Assembly: GCA_012729435.1 (NCBI GenBank)
Contig: JAAYDD010000264.1
Location: 1-46,790, forward strand
Direction of reading: 5' to 3'
Length of the DNA stretch: 46,790 bases
DNA from: Desulfobulbus sp.
GTDB lineage: Bacteria; Desulfobacterota; Desulfobulbia; Desulfobulbales; Desulfobulbaceae
Each line of letters begins with the position of its first letter. Position 1 is the stretch's first letter. Below, in pieces: positions 25,833 to 33,840 of the stretch. Both the position numbers and the translations under genes were made by a program. The notes below the pieces were generated by a model. It had not been told where the DNA came from. It searched no databases and worked only from the letters and a program-made list of their open reading frames with translations.

Positions 25833-26910
25833 GTACAACTCCTTGATCTGAGGTTACCAGGTAGATGTGCACCGGGAGACCGGACCACTGTTCTGCCTGG
25901 ACTTTGGCCTGCGCGCAGACTGCTGCAATCAGATCGTCGCGCCCTTGTGCCTTGAGGCGGTCGTAGATTTCACGGGTCGTATTGGCATGTCGCAGTTCAT
26001 CCGCACTTGTTTTTTCAAGACCGAGCCGGGTCAGGAGTTCGGCGGTGTGGCGGGTGTCAAGCGCACCGTTGCGCACATGGGTTTGCGGTACCGCCAGCGC
26101 AGCCTTTACGAGCTTGGCCCACATGGCGGCAAGGTGGATGCGTGAAAAGCCGTGACGGTTGGCTGCCTGCAGGGAGTAGAGGAGGTAGTCACCCATCATC
26201 ACCTGTGCCTCCTCCGGCAGCTCAAGCAGACGTTGAACCGCTGTTTCCGAGGTGCGGCCGGTGGCCAGAATCACGTCGTCCAGGCCCGCGGCGCGGGCCA
26301 CCTGCATCGACGCCTCAATGGTGTCGGTCCAGGCTTTGGCTGATACGGGGCGCACAATACCGGTGGTACCGAGAATGGAGAGACCGCCGATCACACCGAG
26401 TCGCCGGTTGAGGGTCTTTTCCGCCAGAATCTCTCCGTCACGAACAAAGATCTCCACTTCGAGAGAACGGTGTTTTTGATCCGATCCGGCCAGAGCCTCC
26501 GCCACCGCAGCCAGGATCATCTGACGGGGGACGGGATTGATGGCCGGCTGGCCGACCGGAACAGGTAAACCGGGTTTGGTCACAACACCGACTCCAGGGC
26601 CGTTCACGAAGACCACGGGTGCAGAACAGGTCTCCTCAAGCCAGCGGACGCGAGCGCCGATTTCGGCACCGTTGGTGACATCCGGATCATCACCCGCATC
26701 CTTGACCACGGTGGCGAATGTGCTCTGTGCGCCGCTGCTCATCCGGCAGAGTGCAAAACTGTGCCGGGAACCGTCGGGAAAAGGGATCTCCACGCCGGAC
26801 AGCTCCTGCTCACCAAGCAGGCCGAGGACAGCTGCCTTGGCAGCTGCTGCGGCACAGGCACCGGTTGTATACCCGCTGCGCAGCGGTCTTTTTCTGCCTG
26901 CGGATCCCAT
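25819..26910 (-). CDS. cbiD: Cobalt-precorrin-5B C1-methyltransferase (CbiD)
   Basis: 363 residues, full length. It methylates C1 after CbiG has opened the lactone. Hallmarks are RSGYTTGACAAAAAKAA at residues 11-27, VVKDAGDDPDVTNGAEI, GPGVGVVTKPGLPVPVGQPAINPVPR, and GGLSILGTTGIVRPVS. It begins 8 bases after cbiC and overlaps cbiET by 14. Confidence 0.97.
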   Translation of the reverse strand: MGSAGRKRPLRSGYTTGACAAAAAKAAVLGLLGEQELSGVEIPFPDGSRHSFALCRMSSGAQSTFATVVKDAGDDPDVTNGAEIGARVRWLEETCSAPVVFVNGPGVGVVTKPGLPVPVGQPAINPVPRQMILAAVAEALAGSDQKHRSLEVEIFVRDGEILAEKTLNRRLGVIGGLSILGTTGIVRPVSAKAWTDTIEASMQVARAAGLDDVILATGRTSETAVQRLLELPEEAQVMMGDYLLYSLQAANRHGFSRIHLAAMWAKLVKAALAVPQTHVRNGALDTRHTAELLTRLGLEKTSADELRHANTTREIYDRLKAQGRDDLIAAVCAQAKVQAEQWSGLPVHIYLVTSDQGVVHVTH

Positions 26911-26918
26911 GGATTATC

Positions 26919-27539
26919 TCAGGCAAGTCGCAGGAGAGCGTTGATGACGGCAACTGCCACCGGAGTACCGCCTTTGCGGCCCAGGGCGGTGATGAACGGA
27001 TAGGGTTGCTCGGCGAGGATCTCCTTGGATTCGGCGGCATTGACAAAGCCGACCGGCACCCCGATCACCAGATCGGGCTTAAAGAGGTCCTGATCGATCA
27101 GTTCCATGACTTTGAGCAGGGCCGTCGGAGCGTTGCCCACAGCAACGATGCCGATGTTGTCGGCGATGCTTCGGCTCATGGCCGCATCGGATCGGGTTGT
27201 CCTGTTGGCATTGGCCATGGTCGCCGTTTCAGCCTCTGCTATCCGGCAGATGACCCGGCCGCCGAAACGGGCAAGAAGGGTGCTGGAAACACCACTTGCC
27301 GCCATGTTGACATCAACCAGGATGTTTTTTCCGCTGCGGATGGCGGTAAGACCGGCGTTGACGGCCTGCGGGTGGAAACGAAGGGTTTCGGCAAAATTGA
27401 AGTCACCGGTGGCATGGATGATCCGCCGGACCACGGCAAATTCTTCCGGTGTGAAGTTCGTGGGGCCGAGTTCGTGTTCAATGATACGGAAACTTTCCGC
27501 CTCGATGTTGTGGGGAGCAATGGGTTGAAGTGTGACCAT
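26919..27539 (-). CDS. cbiC: Cobalt-precorrin-8 methylmutase (CbiC)
   Basis: 206 residues from the ATG at 27539, five bases after the cbiA stop and without its own clear ribosome binding site, so probably translated by coupling. An ATG at 27620 lies within cbiA and is unlikely. CbiC moves the methyl group from C11 to C12 to make cobyrinic acid. Motifs are IEAESFRIIEHEL, the catalytic His in RIIHATGDFNFAETLRF, DVNMAASGV and IGVPVGFVNAAESKE. Confidence 0.95.
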   Translation of the reverse strand: MVTLQPIAPHNIEAESFRIIEHELGPTNFTPEEFAVVRRIIHATGDFNFAETLRFHPQAVNAGLTAIRSGKNILVDVNMAASGVSSTLLARFGGRVICRIAEAETATMANANRTTRSDAAMSRSIADNIGIVAVGNAPTALLKVMELIDQDLFKPDLVIGVPVGFVNAAESKEILAEQPYPFITALGRKGGTPVAVAVINALLRLA

Positions 27540-27544
27540 GGCAA

Positions 27545-28954
27545 TCAGAAAGGTTGAGGGATGGGGGCCGAAGTGCGCGCCAGGAACGCAGTATCTGTGC
27601 TGATGCTGCACTGCCTGCATATCCGGACAAACCGGTGTGCCGCTTCAGGGGTACGCCCCCAGTGGAGATGGAGAAAACCTGCCAGCGTATGGGCGTTGCG
27701 GGTCAGGTAGCCTTCGCTTCGGTTGTCAGTCAGCCGGAAGGCTGTGGCTGCCGGCGTATCGCCGATCGTTATGCTTGAATAGTGGAATTCGTGGCCGTAA
27801 AGCTCTCCACCCTGCGGTGCCAGCAGACAGTCGGTCAGTACCCGGGCATGGCGATACCCGAGGCTGCACAGTGTCGGGTGGACCTGGGCGGTAAACGGGT
27901 AGAGGCCGGTCAGGGCATGGGTGTCGCCTTCCTGGTCGGTTATTGACCGGCACAGGTATATAAAACCACCGCTTTCACCGTAGATCGGTCTGCCCGAACC
28001 GGCAAAGCGGCGGATCTGGTCGAGCATGCTTCTGTTCGTGCTGAGACGATGGGCATGGAGCTCAGGGTATCCGCCGCCCAGATAGAGCCCTGTCAGACCG
28101 GACGGGAGCCGGTCATCATTGAGCGGGCTGAAAAAAACAAGTTCTGCGCCGGCATTCCGGAGCAGCTCGAGATTGTCCTCGTAGTAAAAAGAAAAGGCTG
28201 CATCCCTGGCGATTCCGAGCCTGACAGGGCTGCCGGCGGCCGGTTGCGGGGCTTCCAGGCCCTGATCAGGCCGGGTGCTGCAACCTGCAGCAATCCGCAT
28301 GAGCATCTCCAGGTCAAGGTGACGTTCGATGAGATCAGCGAGTTCGTCCACAACCTGCCTTGACAGAGGATGGTCTTCGTCTACGTACAGGCCGAGGTGA
28401 CGGGAGGGAAGTGTGATGCTTTCACGACGAGGCAGAAATCCGATCAACTGGACCGGGCAGCGGGCCTGAATGGCTTCGGCAATCATGGCCTGGTGTTTGG
28501 CTGATCCGACACGGTTGCAGACGACTCCGGCCAGCCTGATGGAAGGATCCAGCGTGGCAAATCCATGGACCACTGCTGCCACACTTTCAGCTGCGGAACG
28601 GACATCGATGACGAGGAGAACCGGCAGGTCGAGAGTTTTTGCTAGCGTTGCCGCAGAACCTTCACCGCCGTCAAAGAGTCCCATAACTCCTTCAACCACC
28701 GCAGTGCCGTCTGCGGAGGTGTGACGGGCAAAGGTCCGGCGGACAAAGGCTTCTCCGCACATACGGATATCAAGGTTACGCGACACTCGGCCGGTGACCA
28801 GCCGGTGCAGACCGGGATCAATGAAGTCCGGGCCGGTTTTGAAAGGGTGAACCCTGACTCCGCGTCTCGTCAGAGCGGCCATCAGTCCGAGGGTAACTGT
28901 TGTTTTACCGCAACCTGAATGAGTTCCGGCAACGAGTATCGCTGAACAGCTCAT
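27545..28954 (-). CDS. cbiA: Cobyrinic acid a,c-diamide synthase (CbiA) with Ser at the glutaminase nucleophile site
   Basis: 469 residues, full length. CbiA uses ATP and glutamine to amidate the a and c carboxyls of cobyrinic acid. The N-terminal P-loop domain starts AILVAGTHSGCGKTT (about 5-19), with PFKTGPDFIDPGLH and VEGVMGLFDG. The C-terminal class I glutaminase domain shows YLGGGYPELHA and GHEFHYSSI, with the catalytic His near 388-391. At the nucleophile position the protein reads YGESGGFIYL: residue 328 is Ser (AGC at 27973-27971) where the family normally has Cys (ECGG). The glutaminase may therefore be weak or ammonia-dependent. The start overlaps the btuF stop as ATGA. Confidence 0.93.
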   Translation of the reverse strand: MSCSAILVAGTHSGCGKTTVTLGLMAALTRRGVRVHPFKTGPDFIDPGLHRLVTGRVSRNLDIRMCGEAFVRRTFARHTSADGTAVVEGVMGLFDGGEGSAATLAKTLDLPVLLVIDVRSAAESVAAVVHGFATLDPSIRLAGVVCNRVGSAKHQAMIAEAIQARCPVQLIGFLPRRESITLPSRHLGLYVDEDHPLSRQVVDELADLIERHLDLEMLMRIAAGCSTRPDQGLEAPQPAAGSPVRLGIARDAAFSFYYEDNLELLRNAGAELVFFSPLNDDRLPSGLTGLYLGGGYPELHAHRLSTNRSMLDQIRRFAGSGRPIYGESGGFIYLCRSITDQEGDTHALTGLYPFTAQVHPTLCSLGYRHARVLTDCLLAPQGGELYGHEFHYSSITIGDTPAATAFRLTDNRSEGYLTRNAHTLAGFLHLHWGRTPEAAHRFVRICRQCSISTDTAFLARTSAPIPQPF

Positions 28955-29877
28955 AAACGGGCAAATCCTTCCTGACCGTAATCCGGGTAGAGCAGGGAAC
29001 GGACAAAGGCGATACCGTTCAGCAGACCCATGGTCGGTCTTGACACCATGTTTTCATCAACAAGAAACACCTGATTCTCCCGTATCGCCTTAATGGCTGC
29101 AAAGCCCGGTTCCTTGACAATGTCATCAACGCTTACCGGATTCATCCGACCGCTCTGAGCAAGGTAGAGGTCGATGCGATCCGCCTTGGCAAGGATGCGT
29201 TCTTTACCATAGGCGGCGATATTTGTTTCACGCACCTGTTCGGCATCAGCCGCCACATTGATGCCGCCGGCTGATTCGAGAACAAACATGGCAATCGAGT
29301 TCGGGGCAAAGGTTTTCATCTGCCGGTGAATGGCTTCAAAGTAGACCCGCTTCCGCTTGTCCTGGGGAATACCTTGCAGGGATGTGCGTATTGCGGTCAT
29401 TCGCTTGTTAAAGGTGGTGATCATGGCGGCAGCCTCTTTTTCCCGGCCGGTCAGCCGGCCCAGGCCCTTCCAGTAATCAAAGAGTTCCGCCCCGGTTGTG
29501 GGCTGGAGCGAGACAACCCGGACATTGTTTTTTTCCAGAATACGGACGAGGTTGGGGTAGCCGCGGAGGATCATCGGCCGGATAAGTACGAGATCCGGTT
29601 TGAGCGCAAGCAGTCGTTCCGGATCATCCGAGAAGTGAATCTTCGGCCTGTCGGGCAGCTGATTGTCGTTTAAGCCGCAGGCAATGATCTCCCGGTTCAA
29701 GCCGAGCTCCATCAGATTCGTGGTGTGGGCCGGGTAGAGAGAGATGATCCGTTTAAACGGTTTCGAGAACACCACAGTCCGTTTATCGCTGTCTGTGAGA
29801 GAGGTTGCAAGGACGTGAGAAGACAGCAGAAGCAGGATGATGCAGGAGATGATGGTTGAAAGGTGCTTGGTTTGCAT
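28951..29877 (-). CDS. ABC transporter periplasmic substrate-binding protein (BtuF/FepB type)
   Basis: 308 residues. A signal peptide is clear (hydrophobic core IISCIILLLLSSHVLA, likely cleavage after LA at about residue 24). The mature part is a class III helical-backbone binding protein (TroA/BtuF fold): KRIISLYPAHTTNLMELGL, KPDLVLIRPMI, ESAGGINVAAD and VFLVDENMVSRPTMGLL. Such proteins capture corrinoids, haem or iron-siderophores in the periplasm for a BtuCD-type permease. The riboswitch-controlled cobalamin operon around it favours a corrinoid or cobalt compound, but this is inference from context. Confidence 0.85.
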   Translation of the reverse strand: MQTKHLSTIISCIILLLLSSHVLATSLTDSDKRTVVFSKPFKRIISLYPAHTTNLMELGLNREIIACGLNDNQLPDRPKIHFSDDPERLLALKPDLVLIRPMILRGYPNLVRILEKNNVRVVSLQPTTGAELFDYWKGLGRLTGREKEAAAMITTFNKRMTAIRTSLQGIPQDKRKRVYFEAIHRQMKTFAPNSIAMFVLESAGGINVAADAEQVRETNIAAYGKERILAKADRIDLYLAQSGRMNPVSVDDIVKEPGFAAIKAIRENQVFLVDENMVSRPTMGLLNGIAFVRSLLYPDYGQEGFARL

Positions 29878-29895
29878 GGGCTGAACGTGTTGAGG

Positions 29896-30714
29896 TTACG
29901 AAGATCGCGGCAGTCTGAAACTGACCTGCCGGCTGTTGGTAAAGGTACTGGTCGAGACCTCCGCCTCGACGTTGTACACGGACTCGATGGTTGCTGGTGT
30001 GAGCACATCGCCGGTTGCCCCCTGACAGACGACCCTGCCATCTTTTAGGAAGATGAGCCGGTCACAGAAAAAAGACGCCAGATTCAGGTCGTGCATTACA
30101 GCTACAACCTGCAGTCTCTTCTGGTGAAAACGGTTGCGGATAAGATGCAGAATCTCGAGGCTGTGGTGGATGTCGAGATTGGAAGTCGCCTCATCAAGGA
30201 GAAGAACCGCCGGCTGCTGCGCCAGAGCCCGGGCCACCGCCACCCGCTGTTTTTCACCGCCGGAGAGTTGAGTGATCGGCCGATCTGCCAGTGCCGCGAT
30301 GCCGGTGGCCTGAAGCGTTGCATCAATGAGCATCTGATCGGTTCGGCTCGGAGACGCAAACCGGTGCAGGTGGGGATGGAGTCCCATCTCGACAACCTCG
30401 CGCACCGTGAAGCCGAAACGGACCATGAAGTCCTGGGGAACGAGAGCCAACAGGCGCGCCAACTGTTTTTTTGACCAGAGATGCAGCGGTTGTCCCTGGA
30501 AGCTGATTGATCCGGAATCCGGGGTGCGCAGGCCGGCAAGAAGGTCAAGCAGTGTGGTCTTGCCGCATCCGTTGGGGCCAAGGATACCGGTGCAGTAGCC
30601 GTGTTCGAGCTCCAGATTGATGTTGTGCAGCACCGGCTGGTCGCCGTAGCTGAAGTTGATGTCGGTCAGTGACCAGAGCGAACGGTGCCGCCGGTCAGAA
30701 TGCGGTTGCGCCAT
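29896..30714 (-). CDS. ABC transporter ATP-binding protein (BtuD/FecE type)
   Basis: 272 residues from the ATG at 30714, which overlaps the permease gene by 20 bases; the frame to 30777 lies inside the permease gene. Walker A is GPNGCGKTT, the signature is LSGGEKQRVAVARAL, Walker B is PAVLLLDEATSNLD, and the switch His follows in VVAVMHDLNLA. It energises the adjacent FecCD/BtuC-type permease. Gene order in transcription is permease, ATPase, binding protein. Confidence 0.92.
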   Translation of the reverse strand: MAQPHSDRRHRSLWSLTDINFSYGDQPVLHNINLELEHGYCTGILGPNGCGKTTLLDLLAGLRTPDSGSISFQGQPLHLWSKKQLARLLALVPQDFMVRFGFTVREVVEMGLHPHLHRFASPSRTDQMLIDATLQATGIAALADRPITQLSGGEKQRVAVARALAQQPAVLLLDEATSNLDIHHSLEILHLIRNRFHQKRLQVVAVMHDLNLASFFCDRLIFLKDGRVVCQGATGDVLTPATIESVYNVEAEVSTSTFTNSRQVSFRLPRSS

Positions 30715-31735
30715 TCCGTTGCCTTCGCTTGAAGAGGATACAGAAAAACGGGCCGCCGAGCAGAGCGGTGAGGACACCGATCGGTACCTCCGTCGGCAGC
30801 ACAGCCCTGGTCAGTGTGTCGGCTACCAGAAGGAGCAGGCCGCCCGCAAAAAAGGCGAGCGGAACCAGGAGCCGATTGTCCGGACCGACAAGGTGACGGA
30901 GCATGTGAGGAACAATGAGGCCGACAAATCCGATGATGCCGGAGACCGAAACGGCAAGGGCGGTCATCAGGGAGGTCACAACGAGAAGAGAGAGCCGGAT
31001 CCGGACTGCATGCACTCCGAGTGAAGTGGCGGTGCGGTCTCCTGTGGCCATGATGTTGAGATCCCGACTGTAGTAGATCGCCACCAGAGTGCCGATCAGC
31101 GCGGCAGGGGCCAGGAGTGCAATGTTGGCCCAGGACGCACCGGCAAGGCTGCCCATGAGCCAGAATACGATCAGACCGACCTGTTCGTCGGCCAGGAACT
31201 TCAGAAAGCCGATGGCTGCCGAAAGAATAGCGGCGACAATAACTCCGGCGAGAATGAGGCTTGTGGACGAGAGACGCCGGTCCCCGGAAGCAAGAAACAA
31301 GACGACTGCGAGGGTGGCTACAGCACCCCCGAAGGCAAAGATCGGCACAGTCACGCTGGTGGGCAGAGAAAGACCGAAAATCTGAAACACAATGACGAGC
31401 GAAGCTCCGAAGGCGGCCCCTGTGGAAATACCCAGAGTGTATGAATCGGCAAGGGGGTTGAGCAGGATGGCCTGAAAAACGGCCCCGCTGACACCAAGCA
31501 GGCCGCCGACCAGCACCGAAGCGAGGATTCTGGGCATGCGCACGTCAGCGATGACAGTGGCGGCGACCGGATCGATATCTGCCGGAGGTGCCTGTCCGCT
31601 TATCTTGGCAAAGAGAACTGCCACCACGTCTGTGACTGACACCGGCAGAAAACCGAGGGTTGCCGAGAAGGCTACCGCGGCCGCCACGGTTGCGGCGAGC
31701 GGCAGGAGCCATGCTGTCACGGTTCTTCTCGTCAT
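30695..31735 (-). CDS. ABC transporter permease (BtuC/FecCD family)
   Basis: 346 residues with about ten membrane segments, the size of BtuC or FecD. Family segments are VRMPRILASVLVGGLLGVSG, NPLADSYTLGISTGAAFGA, ISGIIGFVGLIVPHMLRHLVGPD and LPTEVPIGVLTALLGGPFF. The ATG overlaps the cbiK stop by one base (TGATG). With the ATPase and binding protein it makes a complete importer for a corrinoid, haem or metal chelate. Its place in a B12-riboswitch operon suggests a cobalt or corrinoid cargo. Confidence 0.93.
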   Translation of the reverse strand: MTRRTVTAWLLPLAATVAAAVAFSATLGFLPVSVTDVVAVLFAKISGQAPPADIDPVAATVIADVRMPRILASVLVGGLLGVSGAVFQAILLNPLADSYTLGISTGAAFGASLVIVFQIFGLSLPTSVTVPIFAFGGAVATLAVVLFLASGDRRLSSTSLILAGVIVAAILSAAIGFLKFLADEQVGLIVFWLMGSLAGASWANIALLAPAALIGTLVAIYYSRDLNIMATGDRTATSLGVHAVRIRLSLLVVTSLMTALAVSVSGIIGFVGLIVPHMLRHLVGPDNRLLVPLAFFAGGLLLLVADTLTRAVLPTEVPIGVLTALLGGPFFCILFKRRQRNGATAF

Positions 31736-32637
31736 CAGGGTAACTCCACTCCGGCGTCGGCCGCTGCTTCGGCCGCATGGTCGATGAGAATCTGGACGAG
31801 ATCCGGGTTCTCGTTCAACCCTGCAAGCACAGGAGTTACTTCGAACCCCTGTTCAGTCAGCCTTGACAGCCATGAATCCTCTTCCGGGCCGGCGAGATCG
31901 CGGCTGGCATGTTCGCCGGCTACAAGGAGGAAAGGCTTGAGTATCACCCGGCGGACCTCATGGTGCCGCAGGTCGGTCAGGATGTCATCAAGAGCGGGAA
32001 AACCTTCTGCTGTGGCAATCAGAGTCAGGACATCCGGATATAACTGCCGCATACGGGCTGCAAATTCGAGATACAGACCGCCGGACGGAAAGAACCGGTT
32101 GCCGTGGCCCATGTAGACGAGGGCTGCTTTTCTGTCACGCGCGAGAGCCGCATCTTCGGACAACGCTTCGGCAACCCGGCGGATGTCGCCGGAGTACGGG
32201 CGCTGGAGATGGTAGCTTCCGAGAAGCGGCCGGCCAAGCGCAATGGTTTTAAATGGCCGCCATTTCGGTTTCATGGTGGTGATCGAGGTCAGGCCGCGGA
32301 TGTAGGAGCCGAGATCATGAAACTCTTCAGCCGGAACAATGTGGGTCGGCTGAACGATGAGGGTGTCGACTCCCCTGTCCTGGAGGTTGGCAATGGCAGC
32401 CAGAACACCCTGGATTTTAAGGATCTCTCCGGGGATATCGGGGTGCGCATTCAAGTAGACGGGATCCCGGGCCCGACGCTGCCAGATCCAGCGGATCTGA
32501 TTGGATGTAAAGGCCATTGTAACCGGAATACCCGGGAAAGCATCGCTCATGGTCCGGCACATGGACAAGAGTCCGGAGACGGCCGTCTCCACCGTGGTGC
32601 CGAATGTGGCTAAGATGATCGCTTTGTTTTCGTGCAT
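31735..32637 (-). CDS. cbiK: Anaerobic sirohydrochlorin cobaltochelatase CbiK
   Basis: 300 residues from the ATG at 32637 with AGGA upstream; a GTG at 32670 is possible but unsupported. It inserts cobalt into sirohydrochlorin without ATP, the first committed step of the anaerobic pathway. Motifs are KAIILATFGTTVETAV at the N-terminus, YMGHGNRFFPSGGLYLEF with the active-site His, and LKPFLLVAGEHASRDLAG with the second His and acidic residues. No signal peptide is present, so it is the cytoplasmic type rather than the periplasmic CbiK known from Desulfovibrio. It is the first gene after the riboswitch. Confidence 0.94.
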   Translation of the reverse strand: MHENKAIILATFGTTVETAVSGLLSMCRTMSDAFPGIPVTMAFTSNQIRWIWQRRARDPVYLNAHPDIPGEILKIQGVLAAIANLQDRGVDTLIVQPTHIVPAEEFHDLGSYIRGLTSITTMKPKWRPFKTIALGRPLLGSYHLQRPYSGDIRRVAEALSEDAALARDRKAALVYMGHGNRFFPSGGLYLEFAARMRQLYPDVLTLIATAEGFPALDDILTDLRHHEVRRVILKPFLLVAGEHASRDLAGPEEDSWLSRLTEQGFEVTPVLAGLNENPDLVQILIDHAAEAAADAGVELP

Positions 32638-32712
32638 GGCTGCTTTTCCTGGTTGACGGCAGGCTGACACTTGACGGACAGGTGCGTATCAGGCTTTACG
32701 GGCCGCTGAAAC

Positions 32713-32743
32713 AAAAAAATCCCGGACCACAAATGATCCAGGA
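32713..32743 (-). terminator. Riboswitch-controlled intrinsic terminator
   Basis: On the minus strand CCTGGATCA-TTTG-TGGTCCGGG folds into a 9-base stem (with G-U pairs) and a 4-base loop, followed by ATTTTTTT. It lies between the B12 aptamer and the cbiK ATG, about 75 bases before it, the usual place for a B12-induced transcription stop. TCCAG in the linker upstream (near 32762-32766) could pair with CTGGA of the stem to form an antiterminator. Confidence 0.8.
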
Positions 32744-32807
32744 TGTCCCGTATTTACCGCTGGAGTCTGTCCCGTCTCTGTTGCCGGCAGATTCGGGATC
32801 AATACAA

Positions 32808-32970
32808 TTCAGGCAGGTCTTCTGACTTCCGGATCGATCTCGTCCCGCGTCTTCCCATTCCTCGTGAAACAGTGACGTTCGTGCAGGATCTGTCCCCGGT
32901 TACAGCGGCGGGCCCGTTCCGGTTTTACACCGGATTCCCTTTTCATCCGTTGAAACGGACACCTGAATAC
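32808..32970 (-). ncRNA. Cobalamin riboswitch aptamer
   Basis: Read on the minus strand the leader contains GGTGTCCG early, then GATGAAAAGGGAATCCGGTG, CCGCTGTAACCGG, and finally the B12 box as GTCAGAAGACCTGCC (near 32829-32811). These are the conserved cores of the adenosylcobalamin-class aptamer in the right order and spacing. With the terminator downstream it should switch off the cbiK-to-cbiH operon when B12 is plentiful. The boundaries are approximate. Confidence 0.93.
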
Positions 32971-32981
32971 TGTGCGGGCAC

Positions 32982-33010
32982 ATCGTACCCGTCGCCTTAA
33001 GTGAAGTCAA
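32982..33010 (-). promoter_or_regulatory. Sigma70-type promoter of the cobalamin operon
   Basis: On the minus strand TTGACT (33010-33005) and TACGAT (32987-32982) are spaced by exactly 17 bases. The predicted start would be near 32975, just before the first conserved aptamer element. The spacing and the position relative to the riboswitch support it strongly. Confidence 0.7.
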
Positions 33011-33069
33011 GCCGTGAATGGGGGCGGTACGGAAAAACAGGAGTCCGGCGACAGCGGCGCTGTTTGAGT

Positions 33070-33840
33070 TCAGTCGACGATGTGGGTGCTGCTCACCAGC
33101 GGCGGTAAGAGTGACTGCACTTCAGAAGCACTCCATTCAGGCAGGCCTGAAGGGGTGGCCGCCCGGATCTGATCCAGAGCCCGGGCGATTTCCTCATAGC
33201 TTTTTCCTTTTCGGCGGAGTCGCTGCACAGAGGCTGCCAACTGTTCACGACTGAAGATTTTTTTACTGCTTTTCGTGTCCGGCTCAACCGCGGAGACAGC
33301 TATGGAGTCGTCGGCCGGAAGCACAATTGTTTCGTACAGATCGGATGGCCCGTGTTCTGCAGTGAAACGGCTGCTCCGAGGCTGATCATCCGGTGCGGGA
33401 GGCATGGGTTTGTACTCCAGCTGCAGGCCGACCATCATCCGCATCAGATCGTCAATCTGCCGGTCGCGTCGTGCCAGCTGCTCACGCATGTCTTCGAGCT
33501 GGTCTCGAAGCAGTTCGATCTGATGCTTATAGGCCTGCAGGAGCTCATCAAGATAATTGTCCTGTACAGTGACCGGCGAGGAGACGGTTCTTTCACTGCT
33601 GACGGATCTGGACGGACCGGTTGTCTCTGCATCCCGGGCATAGGTGGCCATCAGCCGGCGGCCGTCGCTCCATTTTTCGAGATCCGATGCACGAAAACGG
33701 ACTTCCTGTTTGCCGGTTGCCGGGTTAAGAATCATCTTGAAAGGAAGCCCGCGCTTACGGTACCGACTGATGGATTTAATTGAAACATCAAGAAAATCAG
33801 CAGCCTCTTTCTGGGTCATCCCATACTCATTGTCTGTCAT
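33070..33840 (-). CDS. HTH (excisionase/MerR-like) DNA-binding protein with coiled coil
   Basis: 256 residues. The N-terminus (MTQKEAADFLDVSIKSISRYRKRGLPF to FRASDLEKW, about 8-58) is a winged-helix HTH_17-type DNA-binding domain. A long charged coiled coil follows at about 95-138 (YLDELLQAYKHQIELLRDQL). After a low-complexity linker there is a second helical segment near 195-235 (FSREQLAASVQRLRRKGKSYEEIARALDQ) that also looks HTH-like. The ATG overlaps the decarboxylase stop as ATGA, so the two are translated together. It may regulate the decarboxylase or unrelated genes; the target is unknown. Confidence 0.72.
   Translation of the reverse strand: MTDNEYGMTQKEAADFLDVSIKSISRYRKRGLPFKMILNPATGKQEVRFRASDLEKWSDGRRLMATYARDAETTGPSRSVSSERTVSSPVTVQDNYLDELLQAYKHQIELLRDQLEDMREQLARRDRQIDDLMRMMVGLQLEYKPMPPAPDDQPRSSRFTAEHGPSDLYETIVLPADDSIAVSAVEPDTKSSKKIFSREQLAASVQRLRRKGKSYEEIARALDQIRAATPSGLPEWSASEVQSLLPPLVSSTHIVD

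Noticed and set aside
27540-27620. Earlier start for cbiC at 27620
   Set aside because: It would lie within the conserved end of cbiA, and CbiC homologues start near IEAESFRIIEHEL; the ATG at 27539 is coupled to the cbiA stop.
33051-33063. ACAGCGGCGCTGT inverted repeat after the HTH gene as a terminator
   Set aside because: The usable stem is five bases with a 3-base loop and the only T-run is about 18 bases away; too weak to list as a terminator.
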